Source: Edolisoma coerulescens (lineage: Eukaryota > Chordata > Aves > Passeriformes > Campephagidae). From it: 64,000 nt of DNA. Under the pieces are notes generated by a model. It searched no databases. It had not been told where the DNA came from and saw only the letters and a program-made list of their open reading frames with translations. The position numbers and the translations under genes are program-made. Positions 12,701 through 27,700 of this stretch are shown piece by piece; positions within the stretch are counted from its first letter, which is position 1; each line of letters begins with the position of its first letter. The DNA lies in the NCBI GenBank assembly GCA_013397115.1, contig VWZW01002639.1:1175319-1239318 (forward strand), read 5' to 3'.

Positions 12701-15700
12701 CGGCAACTGAATCAGTGTGAACGTTTTCATTGCCAATCTAGACAGGGATTTGAACCCTCAGATGGAGTTCATATTCCAGTGGGAATGTCTGCCCGTGTCA
12801 GAGTCATCCTAATATGGATGTTTATCTTAAAAAGAATAATGAGACCTGTAATGGCAGTAATGGCACTCCAACTCGTGCTTTTCATTTGTTCTGCTCCATG
12901 GAACCCATTCTGCAGAATTAAATAGATTTAAGTAATCTTTCTTATTTTGGTACTTGCTTTGTTGCTGCAGTTAGAATTCCAACAAGCCCAGATTCAAGAT
13001 AGGATCATTTTAACTCTTTCTGATAATTTGAAGGATTTTAATTCTTTTTTGTGGATTAATGATGTTCTATAACTAAAGATAGTATCTTCTGATGGATTGC
13101 CTCCTCATCTGATGCCATGGCCCAGAAATCTGTCTGGTAAAGAAATCTAACCACATCCCACTCAGTCTTCCAATTAAAAATCAATATTTAAGGAAGTTGT
13201 TCTAAAAGCAGATGAGGATTTGGGGGAAACTAATTCAATATACTGAAGATATTGAGTGAAAAATAACCCATCTGCCAGAAGGTACCAAAAAATCCACAAA
13301 CCCAGTGTTGTTAGGGACTGTTGGCTGCTGTTAAAACACTTCACTGGTAGAAGTTTAAGGCGTGCTCTGCTTATCAAACGTAGAAAAATATGAACATTAC
13401 AAAAGTACAAATGTCTTTTTATTTCACTAGTGGCAACATTTATTTTCCTCTGGCAGAACAAAGCGTATTTCTGCCTGACCCCAAAAAAACCCAGTGTGAG
13501 AAGAATTGGGGTTAACGTTTTGCAAGTTGTCATAGTGAAATAATGTGAAAAGTAAATCTGCAGGGGGAAAAAATATTGACAAAAATCTTTCATTTGCCTG
13601 AAAAAAAGGTTTTTCTTTCTTTGCAGATGTTAAGGATTCTTTGTAAATGTAACGTAAAGTCCTAAACAGAAGCTTGAAACGTTCATTGCTCTGCTGCGAA
13701 GTGAAACTCTCCTATTCTGATTTGTTTTATGAGCTGCAACTGTGAAATTTAAAATCTGGAAATCAGGTTTTCCAGTGCATAAATAGTTTGGTTAAAAGCC
13801 TTACTTTTCCATCCAATAATGAATTATAGTCTTGAAGCCACAAAGCACTTGAGCACAGGCTTGACTTTACTCCTGTCCACAGGTAGTTTCTCAGGAATTC
13901 CTATAAATCTGTCACATCTCTAACTCTTGTCCTGAAAATAATGAAATTAGTCTGTTTTATTATAATTATGGTGTGGTTTAAATACAGCTCTCAGCCCATA
14001 GTTGACGTTGATAATTAAAATAGGTATCCTAAACCAGACATTCTGGGTTCTTTGACTGCAATGCTCACAGACTATTAATCTTCCTTTTTTCTCCTGAAGG
14101 ACTTTATCAAGAAAAGCCAGACATCAAATGTTCAGGTTTTTGTCCTTTTTACAGTTCCAACATTTGTTAAATGCCAGTTTTCTACTCAGGGGAGTTGAGA
14201 TTGTGCTAAAAATAGGACAAGATTATCCAACTTTGATTGAATGTAGAACCTGCCTATATAAATAATTTGCTTTCCCTTTATTAGTGTGTCCGTTTGTCAT
14301 CGCTTTTAGCTTCCCATAAAAAGATAACAGGACAAAAAAAAATCCACGGAGATGTTTCATGGCAGAGAGAAATGAGAGGCAATGAAACAACTACATTTTT
14401 GTGTTTTAGGGTGCAATTAAACATGAAGCATGGTAAAGATATGTAAAGCAATTAATTTAAAGTGTAATTGATGAAAATATATTCTTAATTAGCCCGTGCT
14501 GATATACCAGAAGTCCTGCTTGACAGCACCAAGGTAAAATGTTTGACAGGGAGAAAGAAATTCTGCTGCTGTTCTCCTTTTGCTCTGCAGTGCTGGTGTG
14601 TGGTAACAAAGAAAAAATCCCCCAGGAATAAGTAGAATCTACATCTATTTTTTATTGTATCAAAAATACTGGTATTTTTTTTTTATTTTTTGGATGATCT
14701 AGCAGCAAAATTAAACTGAAACTGTGTTATTTGTGTATGAGGAAGAGCCTCTCTGTTTAAAGGTTTTATCTGATAGCCTGACTCTGTCTTGTGCTTAGAG
14801 ATGTCTTCAAAACATCAACAACAAAGCAATAAATGACTAAATAGTACCAATGAGTTCCTGAGTTTGATCAGCCTAGAGTTTAATTGTTAATGCTGTGTAA
14901 TAATATCATTTTCTTGCTGCACAGACAAATAGTTTGTTTCCTTTTACATACTAAAGCTTTTCCCAGTGATTTGGAATTACCTGTTGCTTGAGGGCGTTTT
15001 TATTTTTGAGTGGGAGTCAAAAAATGGACATTTTCAGCTGCTTCTCTAGGCCCAGCTGTTTTATCAGAACGAAAGTTATTCATGCTTGCAGTCCCTTGGA
15101 GTTCTGAGATGAAATAAGGGTTCATCCCTCCCGCAGGCACCAGTGAGAGTGTCAGAGCCCGACTTTGAGACAGACTGCCTGGAAAACTGCAGCTTGCACT
15201 TTCTGGGTGGGTTTTCCCCCCGTTTGCTTCACAGCTGCTTCCTCTGGGAAGTTCCTTTTGGCTCTGATTTCTTGCCCAGCTGCTGAGCTCCCCGAAGGTG
15301 TTTCAGAGATTTCCAGCCCGGCTTTCACAGTGGCAATGTCTGAGTAAAGGTGGGAGTGTAAGCAGCAGCATCTCGTGTGAATCCCAGTTATGGACTCCTC
15401 TGGAAGAGCTCCTCAGGGGCTTTGGCTCCCAGCAGAGCACAGAACCCCTGGAAGAGTCGTGGCCCTCAAGTTCTGCCTTTCCTTCCTTCTGTTCCTCTGG
15501 CTTACAGAATTAAAAAGGGATTTTCGTTGGATTCTCTCGCTCTGAAGGAAATCACACATGAAAACCTGTGTTCTGATGCATCGTGCGTGGTTAGGCCACG
15601 AATAATTTACAAATCCCAGCACAGCCCGTGGAAAGTGTCACTTCTTCAGCCACTGCTGCCAGCAGCATCACTGCAGTTGGTCTTCCTTCACGTCAACCCC

Positions 15701-18700
15701 CAGAAGGTCACAGAGGATTTTGTAAAACTCTGAAAAAATGGTTCTTCCTTCCCTTTCGGCCTGCGGGGAAGGCCTGGGGTGTAATGAAGCAACAGTTGTT
15801 TGGTGCAGGTCCCGCTGGCTGGGAGAGAAGGGTCATCATAACCACCAGAAAAAGATGAGAGAGGTCTCTCCCTGGGATACTTTTTGTGAAGTTACGCACT
15901 TGTTCTCTCCTCACCTCTGGGACCAGGAGTGCTGCAAGGAATATTTTAGGCTAAAACAACTGAAGCAAAATCCAGGCTGGTGCTTTTCCAAGTGACTGGC
16001 CATGGAGCTGATGGCTAACCTGCTTTAGAAAATCACTTACCTACAAGCATTTCGTCCTGGGGGAGCTCCAGATGAATCTTTCATGAAGAACGCACAGCAA
16101 GTTCTGAAGAATCCTTAATATTATCCCAAAATACGGATTCCTGTCGCAGTCTCAAACCCTGCACTGTGAACTCCATTAAAATTAACTTCCAGCCTCTCAG
16201 CTTACAGGACAATGTCTGTTTTTGGTTTTTTTTAATCTCAGCGAGGATGTGCTGCCTGCTGGCCTGTTCTTTGTTTTAGGAGGCAGGAGTGACTCCTTCC
16301 TCTCTCCTCACAAAGATCCAGGTTTCACATCAAGCTGTGCAGTAGTTCCAGGAGAGAATGAGGCTTTGTTACCAAGTCTTCCTTCAAGAGCACAGATGGT
16401 GGAATCAGATATTTTGGGCAGTAAAATTTGCCTGGCAGTGACAAGACCTTGAGAGGAGTAAAGCTGTTTATTCAGAGTCCTTCAGTGTCCTGAGGCAAAA
16501 CTCAACAAAAAGGGGCAGTGCTGGTCTTGGGAAGTCCTGCTCCTGTTTTGAGAGGGTGTCAGAGTATCAGAGCTTCTGATACCTGACCTTCTGTCTGCAC
16601 ATGAACCACCTTTACCCTGGCCAGGAGTCAAAATATTCCCAGCTGGAATTGCCCCTGTTGAGCTGCCTTTTCAGTTTTGAGCTGCTTGGTCGAATTGTTG
16701 TTTTTCAAAGACAGATTGAAAAGGGCGTTTTTCTTCCTGCTGAACACCTCTATCAGTAATTGGAAGAGAAAAAAGCCTCCCTCAAGGAAATCACTGAAGC
16801 CTCCATCAGCACTCTCTTGTGGATGGACAAGCACCAGGAATTTCTCCCTCTTTGCCTTGGGAAGCTGTTCTGTGCATTTCTGCTTTATTGGATTGTGTGG
16901 GAACTTGGGAAACCTTCCTACGGAGACTGCCTGACACAGAGTCCTAAAACAAGATTCATGGCATAGACGATGTTTTTCTTATTGGTAGAATTGAATCCGA
17001 GATCTTTAAGCTTGAAAACAGATTATATTTAACCTACTTACAAGTGGAGATAGGCAGCAGGTGTGAAATATTCCACATGTATGGATCCATCGGTAATGCA
17101 CGTACTGCTGAATGTTGCATAAATATTTAGGTGTGCAAAGTGCAGGGAGCTCATTACATGGAGCCCTGAGCCTTCATTCCCTTCAAACATGGGGTAAAAT
17201 ACTCCCAGTGATAATGTGAGATGAAGCAATGGCTCTGTCTTGAACTGCGGTGTTGTAACATGAACTTTGAGGATTTAACTCCAGTTAATACCAGTGAAAT
17301 TGTACATTCATGTGCACAAAGATCAGGTTCAGTTAATACCAGTGAAAGTGTACATTCATGTGCACAAAGATCAGGTTATCCTGTCTTTTGCAGCTGATCT
17401 TGATAAAAAGGATGTAAAAAATAAGTTATCTCCAAACCAGTGAAAGGTGTTAATCCTCATGGGGATGTGGGGAAAAAAAAAAAAGTAGTATCAGAGTGTT
17501 TCACTGTCAGCAAATACTGGTTGAATTCCAATATGTATTAGTTGTTAATATCTCAATGAATACATTTTAGGAAGTTCTTCTGTAAGAAGTTAAACCCTAA
17601 GTATGGATACATAAATCATAAATAGATCAATAATCATTATCATAAAAGCCCGGTGTTGTACGTGGTCATGTTCAGGTGTTATCCCTGCATTGCAGAACCT
17701 GGGATGGAGAGGAAATTTCCATGCTAGGAAACAAGGAATCTTTTAAAATGAAATTAATGCCAACCCTCATCCAAACCTGGCTTGGCTGGTGCTGTGCCTG
17801 GGGCAGTGGGAAGGTTCAGCTCTCGGCTGTGCCCACTTCCCTCGTGGCCACAGGCAAATCAGGAATTTCCCTGAGTTAATTGCTGGTGGAACTCCAGTGT
17901 AGTGGGAAGTTCAACAGGAATTAGCCTGACTTTCTGTGCTTCCAAAACTTACGTATAAATAATGTTTTCCTACATCACCAGGGACTTGTTTTCTCCTGGT
18001 TGTTTTCATATGTGGGTGTTAAAAGATTTTCCTGAATTACTGACTTAAGATAAGCAAATTGACTCTGGAAAATTCTTTGTCCATAGCTAGGAGTTTGCAG
18101 CCAAGTTTCATTCTCCTCTTCTATCTATTTTCTCCATAGGCAATGCCCAGAATTTATCTTTTCTTGGAGAAATAGCATAGACTGAGATTATAAACTTTCT
18201 AGTAAATTAAATAAATTCAAAGAAAATTCACAAATTACCTATAAACCAGTGTTCAACTGACATGTGAAATAGCACTAAAGGAATAAAAGAATAAACTACT
18301 GTTGTCTTTCATGCATTGATGTTTATTTGCCAAGTGAGTTTTCTCCTTCCTGTGAAAGCTGTAACAGATGTTTTAAATATCTTTACAGTTTTAACTGTAT
18401 TTTGGGTAATTCTGAAGGATGTATGGTATTACTGCATCAAATTTTGGCTTAAAAAATAGTGATTTTTATGGACTTTCCTCTACTGGTTTGCATTACCCAA
18501 ATTCTGTGCCAAGACTTCTGCTTTCAAAAACAGTCTCATATATCCATGTTTTCATCCAGTTAACTGCTGCCTTGCATTAGAAAACAATTTAAATGGTATT
18601 TAGCACTAAGGCTGACATACTATTTTTTTTTTTTAGGACTTAAAGGATTCTCTTCAGCATTAATTTGATGATTTAGCCACATCACTTATTTAATTTCAGT

Positions 18701-21700
18701 CTCACCATTAATGTCTTTCTCTTACATTTGCCTCGATTGCAAAATGATGTTGTTTAATCATTAGTGATTTTAATATTGGTTTCACTAGTCCAGCTTTAGT
18801 GATCTGCACTCTCAATTTTCTTCCTGTTTACTGCTCATAATAAAAATGTATAAAAGGAATAATAAGTTATTTGTTTCATTAGGGGGCTTGGAGCAGCACC
18901 ACTGGGAAGCTCTGTTGGTGCAGATCAGTCTGGGCAGAAAATTAATGAGTTCTGTGCCAGTTAACCCTTTGATTGTGATCTGGAGCAGTAACTTGTGGGG
19001 GTCTTTGTTGTTGTGTATTTTGTCTGCAGCAAAGCCTCACTGGATCCAGCCCATAAAGGACGTGGAAGTCGCTGTGGAGGACACCTTGTACTGGGATTGC
19101 AGAGCAAGTGGGAAGCCCAAACCCTCCTACAGGTGGCTGAAGAGTGGAGAGCAGCTGGCAATAGAGGTAACATTCTGTTTGGAAAAAGCGGTGCCACGTA
19201 AAATTAACAATTTTCGTGCAAATAGGAGAATTCATAAAAGTTACGGAATTAGAGGAGAACTCTTTGACACTGGGTTTGTATTTTTCGAGAGCATCCTGAT
19301 GAGGCTTCAAAAGCTGCAAAGACAAATTATGTCGTACAAAAATATTCCGGCTAAAAGCAGATTCAAAAGCAGCAATAGAACCCCAGAAAGAAACATGTAA
19401 GGAATGACTGGAGAAGGACGTTCAATAATGTTATACACGAAGAATTATAAATAAGGGATGGAGAGCTTGAATTATTTTAATATACTTGCAGCGGGAATTT
19501 CATTAAAGGCAGTAAGAAAATATTTTCCAACTTCTTGACAAAACTCCTAAAGATTCATGGGTTTACCACTACTTGATGCAAAGAATGGAATACAAACAGC
19601 AACAGAACACAAGTGTTTGCTTTAATGCAGTTGTCGTAGTAAATTAATAGGAAGTAATGCACTTGGTGACAGGGAAGAGGTTGAACTTAGAAGGTGAAAG
19701 GTCAGAAATGCAGAACAGGATCTGATACCCATTACTGATTTTAAATCTCACTGCTTCATTGGAAAACAGCCCCGTTGAGGTTATCAGGAATAGGAACTGC
19801 AGGCACTTTAGCATGAAGCCATTTTGCCCTTGGCCAGTGCCTTGTGCTCAGCGCTGGCATTTGGGGAAGGAAGTGACTGCTCAGGTGAATTCAGTGGATG
19901 GTTCTGAAAAACGAGCAGAGCACTGGGGAGCATTTTTTACATCCATGCTGGCTAAAAGGAATGGTGGTGTTTTGTGGACAGGTTAAATGAGGGAGCACAA
20001 AATCTCCTCTGGGTGATTTAAGAGCATTGTTACTGTGTCATGCAGAGTCACTGAGGTAATGGGCTTTTTTTACCTCAGGAAGTGCAAAAATATCTTGGAA
20101 TCATTCAGTCTCCCCATTTCTCCAGTTTGGGGTGTTGGTGTCCAGCCTTTTGGTGTGATGGCAGGGCAGGAGGGTGATTTCCTCTGGAAATACTGAAGGA
20201 CCAACTCTTGGAGAACCAGCCCTGAGGAGACACCCGAGGAGCTCTCTGTGTGCAGTGATGAGGGGTCTTCTGCTCCCTGACTGCAGCAATCCCTCCTGCT
20301 GGGTCTCCTTCACAAACATCTGGGGTTGTTCCACTCAGCTCTGCTTCTCTGTAAGCAAATCTTGTGTAAGAGCAGCAGAGGAGATCAAGCCAGGGAGACT
20401 CAGGCTTCCTTCTCCTTGGGGTTGTTTTCTGTGTGGATGAACCCCTCGCACTCAGCTGGGACAGGACCTGTCAGGGAAGGAGCTGGGCTGTCCTGGAGTC
20501 ACCCTGTGCTTGGGCCAGCTGTGGGTGCTGCCCTTGGCAAAAGGCAGGGAGTGAGCAGTTGCATTGGGCCTCCTAAGCCGAGTCCAGACCCAAAAAACAG
20601 CCCTTAGGAAATACTTTTGGGCAGGTAGTTTGGGATTTTGTCCGTTCCTGTGTCTCTGGTTTTCCCCAAAGGTTTTTCCCCAAAGTTGATGCTCCTTTGG
20701 TTTTGTCTTTCTCCCTGGTTCCTTTTCTCTCCAGTTCTGCCACTCAGATTAGTCACTTCTCGCTGAAATTGAGCTTTCCAGGAATAAGCAAGGTGAGAAG
20801 ACCCAGACAGATACTTGGGTAGCTTTGCTGGCTCCAGGGCACTTAAGTTCGTGTCTTTCATTTAATGGCTGATGGGATTTTTTCTGCACAGCATTAGAGA
20901 GAGCTCATTAGCAAGTGGCACATGTGAAATCTCTAAATAGTGTGAAATGCCAGTGCCATCTGCACAGTTTGGATACTCTGGTCTTTCTGAGTGGGCTGGT
21001 AGGATTCTGTCCATGTTTCTGGAGAAATAAAAGGGTATTTGAGATTGCCAAACCTCGGTGCAACTGGGCAAGTTTGAAGAATTATTTGCATACACTGCCT
21101 TGCCAGGTCTCCATATCTGATCACCACTGCTGTCCTGTCACTTCTTTTAGAACTGTTCTCATGGTTATGCTTTTGCATTTACCCCATTCGTTGTATTTAT
21201 GCTGTCCTATTTATATTCCTTACTTATTTTAAATTTTTCACAGGAAATATATCATCAATAAAGATATTTTTCTTAATATTCAGGGAAGGATCCAAATTGA
21301 AAATGGTGCACTTACAATATCAAATCTAAATCTGACAGATTCTGGCAGATACCAGTGCATAGCTGAAAATAAACATGGTGTCATCTCCTCGAGTGCAGAG
21401 CTCAGGGTTGTAGGTAAGATGTTCCTTTTTTCCCTAAAACACAAACCTCATTATCCCTCCCCACGCCCCCTCGGATTGCACCTCAGGTTTAACTCACTCA
21501 GCTGCTGTCACTGAAATAAAGCGTTTTTGTCAACCTGATGTCTTTATCTGCAGAGCTGAGGAGTTGAGTCATCTGCTGCCGGAGGATTTGCAGGCCAATC
21601 ATTCATTTAAAGCAGAACAGGATAAATTATTCACGAGGGGAAGAGCAGGGATGGGGGTTTGGGCTTGGGGCTGAGGATTAAAACCTCTCTGGTGTGGTGT

Positions 21701-24700
21701 GGAGGCGGCGCTGGCTCCATCAGCTGCTCTCACCTCTGTGTGGGGCTCCCAGGCACGGTGGGGTTGAAAGCCTCTGTGTGCTGCCCTTCTGGAGCCAGGG
21801 GACAGGGGGTGACAGTCAGACATCCCCCCATCCTGCCTGTGCTGGGGTCTGAAGCAGTGACAGCTGTTGGTCTGAGGGGAACACTGGGCTCGGGGCTCAC
21901 ACACTCACACTTGTGCAATTTCTCCCTCCAACATGACATCAAAACTAAGCTGTAACTGTGCTGTGTTTTGGGGACACAGGTTCCTATTTCCTTTGTGGGG
22001 TTGATCAGCACGTGCTCCTTCAGCCTTGGTCTCCTCAAACACTGAATTTCCTTCCTAAGTCGAGTGTTACTGTAGGGAGAAGCCACGAGCCTTTTCTAAG
22101 CTGTTACTTAATGAAACCTTCACTCAGACTGAGCTGCACTGTCAGTTCATGTCATCTGACATGCACTGTCACATGGAACTGGAAACCTGCCGCTTCCCTG
22201 AGGTTTAATGAGACTCTTGGTGTGATATTTATTAGATTTGTTAAATAAATCTGCTCCTTTCAGCAGAGCATCCAGTTGGGCAGGTACTGAACTCTCCTTG
22301 GATTCATTGAGCTTCAGTCTCTGCAGTCTTCTGTGCTTGCCTTGTTGTGTGCTCACCTGCACAGCTGAGACCTTTGGTACCAGGATGAGGTACAAAATAA
22401 TAGGGATAAGGAGGAGAAATGCCTAATTGCCCAATAGAAGATGTCTGAACTAATTAATGGTGTTAATTACGTTAGGAATCTGAGAAGTGCTCGTGTAAGT
22501 GCTAAATAGCAGTATCAATAATATCATTAAAAGTGCTTTATTTCACTATTACTACCTCTTCTGTTTTAGCTTCTGCTCCAGATTTTTCCAAGAGTCCAAT
22601 GAAGAAACTGATCCAGGTTCAAATAGGCAGCACAGTTGATTTTGAGTGCAAACCCAAAGCTTTCCCTAAGGCCAAATGTTCCTGGAAGAAGGGAGGTGAG
22701 CAGCTACACGAAAATGAAAGGTATCACGTTACATTGGTTTACTTGTTTTAATCCTACAAGAAGCTTTTGTGTGTCACTTTATGCAGCAGTGTCAGCTGTA
22801 GATCCAAACAGCTGTAAAATCTCTCTGAAGTCTGGCTGGCCTGGGGTTTTTGCTTGTTTTTTGTTGTGATGGTATCAGAGCACTGAGAGTGCAAGTGTAG
22901 TGCTTTCTCTAAGGTCAGGGGCCAGAGTTTGTTTTCAGTTTAATGTAGAGCTTGGCCTGATTTAGAGAGAACCAGGTACTGATAGAAAACTGGGAATGCA
23001 AAGCCTATAAAACAGTCGTGAAAGCCTTCAACAAAAGGCTCTGAAAATGTTGGCAGGGAGGCAAATGAGGTGTGTTACAGCCATGGTGATGATATGGCTG
23101 GGAAAAGAAAGAAAAGTTAATTGGGAGGTCAAGAATAGCAGATGAAACATGAAAAGAAAAGGAAAATGCACTTCCAGGTTCTTTTCAAGCAGCCATGATC
23201 TTAGCAGGGATAACAGATGTCATCATTGTTTATGTGGTAGTGGATGTGTTTGGGGGTTGTAATTCTCAGGGGAGGGTTTGTGATTCACCCGTGCCCCCAG
23301 CTATTGATTTCCAACAACATGTAAATGGTTTTTTTCCAGCAATAACCATTAAAGCATTATTGAATTAGTCATAAACTGAAAGTGCACAAGTGTGCTGGTT
23401 AAACTGTGTAAAGAGACAATACAGGGCTCTGCCTCTCTGCTCTGGAGCAGCCTTTTGGTTTGCAGCTCTCCCACGCTGGGGATTGCTGACTTGCCAGGCT
23501 TTCTGTTCTACATTTCAGTATTTACACAGACTGGGAGTTCCAGGGAGTGAACTGGGACAGCAAAAAACTCCTTGGAGGAAAGGTGTGATTAAGGTAGTTC
23601 CAGGTCTGATTTAGCATGAATGCAGCCCGTGTGGTGCTTCAGGCGTTCCAGCTGCAGTCAGGACAGGCTGTGCACACTCAGAGGAGTCAGAATTGTTATT
23701 TGGGAGCTCAGGCTGGCCCCAGGTCAGCCTTTCTGTCTGAGTTAGACACGACTGCAGTCACAGCAGCAGCCCTGGGAAGTCACAGTGTTTGCTGGGAGCA
23801 GTGGGGACAGCATGACTGTGCGTGTTCCTCTTGAAACACTCTGGTGTCACGCTGTGCTTGGCAGGCTAATTTATGCACAGGGAGGGAGCAGAAGGCCAGA
23901 CATGAGACTGGGGAAACCAAACCTGGGGGTTTTGAAGGAGGATTGCCACGGCAGTGTGGAGTGATTTAAGGAATGTGTCCCTGCTCCTCTGTTGGGTGGT
24001 ACGAAGCTCAGCCTGGCATCAGGAGGCTGCTTTTAAATTAGACAAAATTCTTCTGGTCCTATTCCTGTAAAACACCACGCTGGGCTTTTGTTTTGCAATT
24101 TGTAAACACTGAAGTTGTTACCAGATAGATAAAACTTAAAGAGACTGCAGTGGAGACCTCTGTGTGTTCCATCATAAGGCTGGAGCTGTCTCCTTGTACC
24201 CAGAAGCTTTGGGCACTGCCATCTTTGCCCTGGCTCTTTGTTCACAGGGACCACAAGAGTTTTCGTGTGTTCTGGTGTTAAGTGTTGTCAAATGTGACAA
24301 TTTGGCAGAAGTTGGGGCATCTGTTGTTGCAGAGCTGGACATGGTACCACAGCCTCACTGGCTGCCTGCCTGCCTGCAGGCAGGAGAGCAAAATCCCATT
24401 CAAAGGGTTAGCCTTTAATTAAACAATATCAATGTATTAAATTAAGCAACGATCTCTAAAATTTATGTGAAACCTGTTGCCTTTTGATGGTTCTCATTCG
24501 GTTTAATTTTTAGGACTGCTCTTGTAAAGCGCGTGCAGAAAATGCGTAGCACCTGATTTTGTCCATTTAGGAAGATGCCTAGCTTTTGTCCCCATTCCAT
24601 TTCCGTGAAAAGCAGAATGGTATCCTTCCCAAACCTGCCTGTCTCTGTTGTTGGAGCCTGTGTAGGTTCAATTCCTGAGAGTCAAAGCTGCCAGGCACCG

Positions 24701-27700
24701 CTGGACCTCACAGGGCTCCACATCTCCAGGAGAGGAGAGTTTCAGCCACGATTTTCATCTTCCTTTGGGCTTTCTGTCTGCCTGGCCGTCAGAACTGGGC
24801 TTACTGGTTGCTTTGGGTTGCCCTTCCAAGCCAGCATCCCCCAGCTCCATTGGGTTTGATGGTACCAGGCTGAAGGAAGCAGCACTCAGTTTCCAAAAAT
24901 GAACAGACGTGATGCTGCCTGCTTAACTTTATGAACATAAATTACAGCTGTTGCTTCTCCAGAGTGCAGGAAGTTCCAAAATATGACCCAGAGCGTGTAT
25001 TTTTGGCAATGTATTGGAAATGGCTTCCAGAGGAAGCACAATAACAAGGCAGTAATCCTGAATTAACCTAAATGAAATAAACTCGCCTTCAGAGAAGAGC
25101 AGAGTGTGGTTCTTCACAGAAAACTCTGGAGTTCGTTGCTGTCCGCTGTGAATAATTGCAACTCGTGAATTTCTTGCAGTTCTACAGTTCCTGCAGTTCA
25201 GGAAAGGGTTTCAAATCAGCAGTACATTTTTCAGCCATTAACTACGTTTCCAGTGAAGTTTGTTGGGGAGGGTTTTCTCTTTTTTAATTGCAGCAAACAG
25301 GAGGAATGAGTTCCTCCCACAAGGATAATTCTGCTCAGAGAGGTCCAGTGTGGACAACACCTGGGAGAGGTGGGGAGGCAGAAGGAGCTTAATTTTAATT
25401 ACATTTGCAGCAGCATGGGTAGAACTGATATGTCTTAAGAAAACTCCTATTTGAATAATAAAAATAAAGCACAAATACTTCAGTTTCTTGTCATCAGAGA
25501 GCTTGGGTTTCACTGAGATACTGACCACAATGCTTTAGAGAGTTTCATTTTGATGGCACTGTTGCTTGTATTCTTAATTTATTTTTAAATAGTTCTGCAT
25601 TCTCGGTATGTAGAAGATTTGGATAATGACTCAGTAAATTTTAATTAAATGAGCTGAATATGGTATGTCTTGTGCAGGGGAGAAAATGTAACACAAAATG
25701 GATTCATGAGCTCTGGGCTGAGAAATCGCTCAGCACTGAAGAATGCAATCTTGTTTCTTGTTAATTTTGCCAAGTATGTGATTTATTTATTTTTTTTTAG
25801 AATATCTTGAATAAAGAGAGCTAAATATTAAAGAGCAGTGGAGTGCAGAGAGAAGTGAAAGCATAGGAGAACATGCAGAAGGAAAGATAGAAAATGGGAA
25901 TTAAATGTATCGGGTGCCTGAGACACCTCCACCTCCAGATGGATGAATTTTTGTTGTCCTTTTTTGTTTGTTTTTGTTGTCCTTTGTTGTTTTCCTCCAA
26001 AAAAGGAGGATTAGTCATTTAACCAAGGTTAAATGCTCCTGATGCTCGTTTAACTCACCAAAACCAGAATAAATACTGAAACATGCTGCAACCCAGACAT
26101 AACCCCTTCCAAGATTTCCCCAATGTTTTATGTATGTACACGGGTTTTAATTGTCAGATTGTACTTGGCAGTTGCTGCCTGTGGGCTGTTGTGGGTCCCG
26201 TGCTCCTGGCTCAAATGCCTCACTGGAAGAGGGTTAAAAAACCAGGATTTTGTGCAAATGCAGAGCAGCATTTCACCTTTAAACAAACTCACCTGTATTC
26301 CTAGATGGTTCTAAATTTACCAAGACTTGAAAAAGATGAGAAGATGCTGCAAAAACGTCACTAAAAGACTTCCCAGTGCAATTCCCTTAGGAAAACTCCA
26401 GTTTTAGCAGCTTTCATTGTGGCCAAGTGATGGCAAATAAAGGGAGGAAAGAAGTAATTCCTTGTAAAAAAATTGCATGATACTTAGAAGTATTAGTTAA
26501 TGGTTTTAGTTTCCCTGCAATGTGAATTAAGTATTTTTATTCATTTTGTGTTACAGTTTGAAATGCTGTGATGTGAAATGTAATGCATTTACTTACCAGT
26601 ACTTGCATAGGATTTTTTTTTTTGCTGACTTTCCTGTTAATTAATCTGCTTTAATGTAGTTGGAATCGATACATAAAAAGACAGTTTTGACCCACTTTTC
26701 CACTGCTCCTTTGCACTGAAGTGTTACGAACTGGAAAGGAACATGTTTGTGTTTATTACCATATCAATAAGGATCTAAAATAGTTACATTTTTTTGCTGA
26801 ATAATCTGACAACAGAAGCAGGCAGTGATTTCTTGGTTTGATGATGTCTGTTAGGTCAGTAATAAAGCATTTCCTTGGGAAGATGGACAGGTTTGCAGTC
26901 CTTATCAGTTGCATTAATGGCACTGAGTTTCAGTGGGTCCTAAGCCACATTCTGTCTTCTCTCTCTAAATATAAATATAGAAATGTATAATTTTACCAAC
27001 ATGAGCCTCTCAAGTCAGTCCTGAAGTTGTTTAATCCTTCTCCCCATCCTGGTGACCTCAGTGTGGGAGTGTGGGTGTGAATTAAGGGGGTTTTGTGCCA
27101 TCCTTTGACTGTAGAGAAAAAACAATCTCCCCAGACATCAATTCCCCCAGTTTTGCTCAGGAGTGAGAGAGAGATGATGAGTTTGTCAATGATGCTGTGA
27201 TCTGAGGACCAAACAGGTCCTAAATCCATCTCCAGCTGGAATGGAGGTGGATTTAGGACCATTGCTCCACCCGTGGTCCCTTTTAAAGGGCTAAAGGTTT
27301 TGTGCCATTTGCCAGGGTGTCAGAAGGGTGCAGGTTGTGGAGAACAGAATTCACTTGGAATTTCGGAATGGAATGGAATTCACTTGGAATTCACTTTTCA
27401 ATTTTCACTTGGAAAATTGCTGGCCTTCAGCAAAATGGGTTGGAAAAGCACCTGTAGACACAGGGAATGCCAAAGGCTGCATTGTTACTTTTGTGTGTCA
27501 CAGGTCTGGGTCTCTCCCTGGCAGTGTTCCAGCACTGCGTGTGAATATTGAATAATTTTAAATGAACTAAAAGCTTTGTTTTGTCTCATGTTTCAGCAGG
27601 AGGGGCAGAGCTAATTTTGGGTTTCAGTCTTCCATAGGCTCTGAGCTGCGTTTGCTGTTTTGTAATTGGAAAAAGTGGAGCATTTCTCTTTTTGTAATTT

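Larger units (their letters stand above)
11276..19029 (+). other. CNTN3: Large CNTN3 intron between Ig3 and Ig4
   Basis: 7.75 kb, phase 1. It contains a short CR1-like piece at 12238-12286 and a 48-base tandem duplication at 17282-17377. It also has A- and T-runs (for example around 17469 and 18622). The section 13900-14500 is strongly AT-rich. No other exon is supported. Confidence 0.85.

Noticed and set aside
19167..19400. Read-through extension of the first Ig4 exon
   Set aside because: The frame stays open past the donor for about 77 codons, but the exon at 21284 continues Ig4 exactly and GTAACA is a plausible donor.
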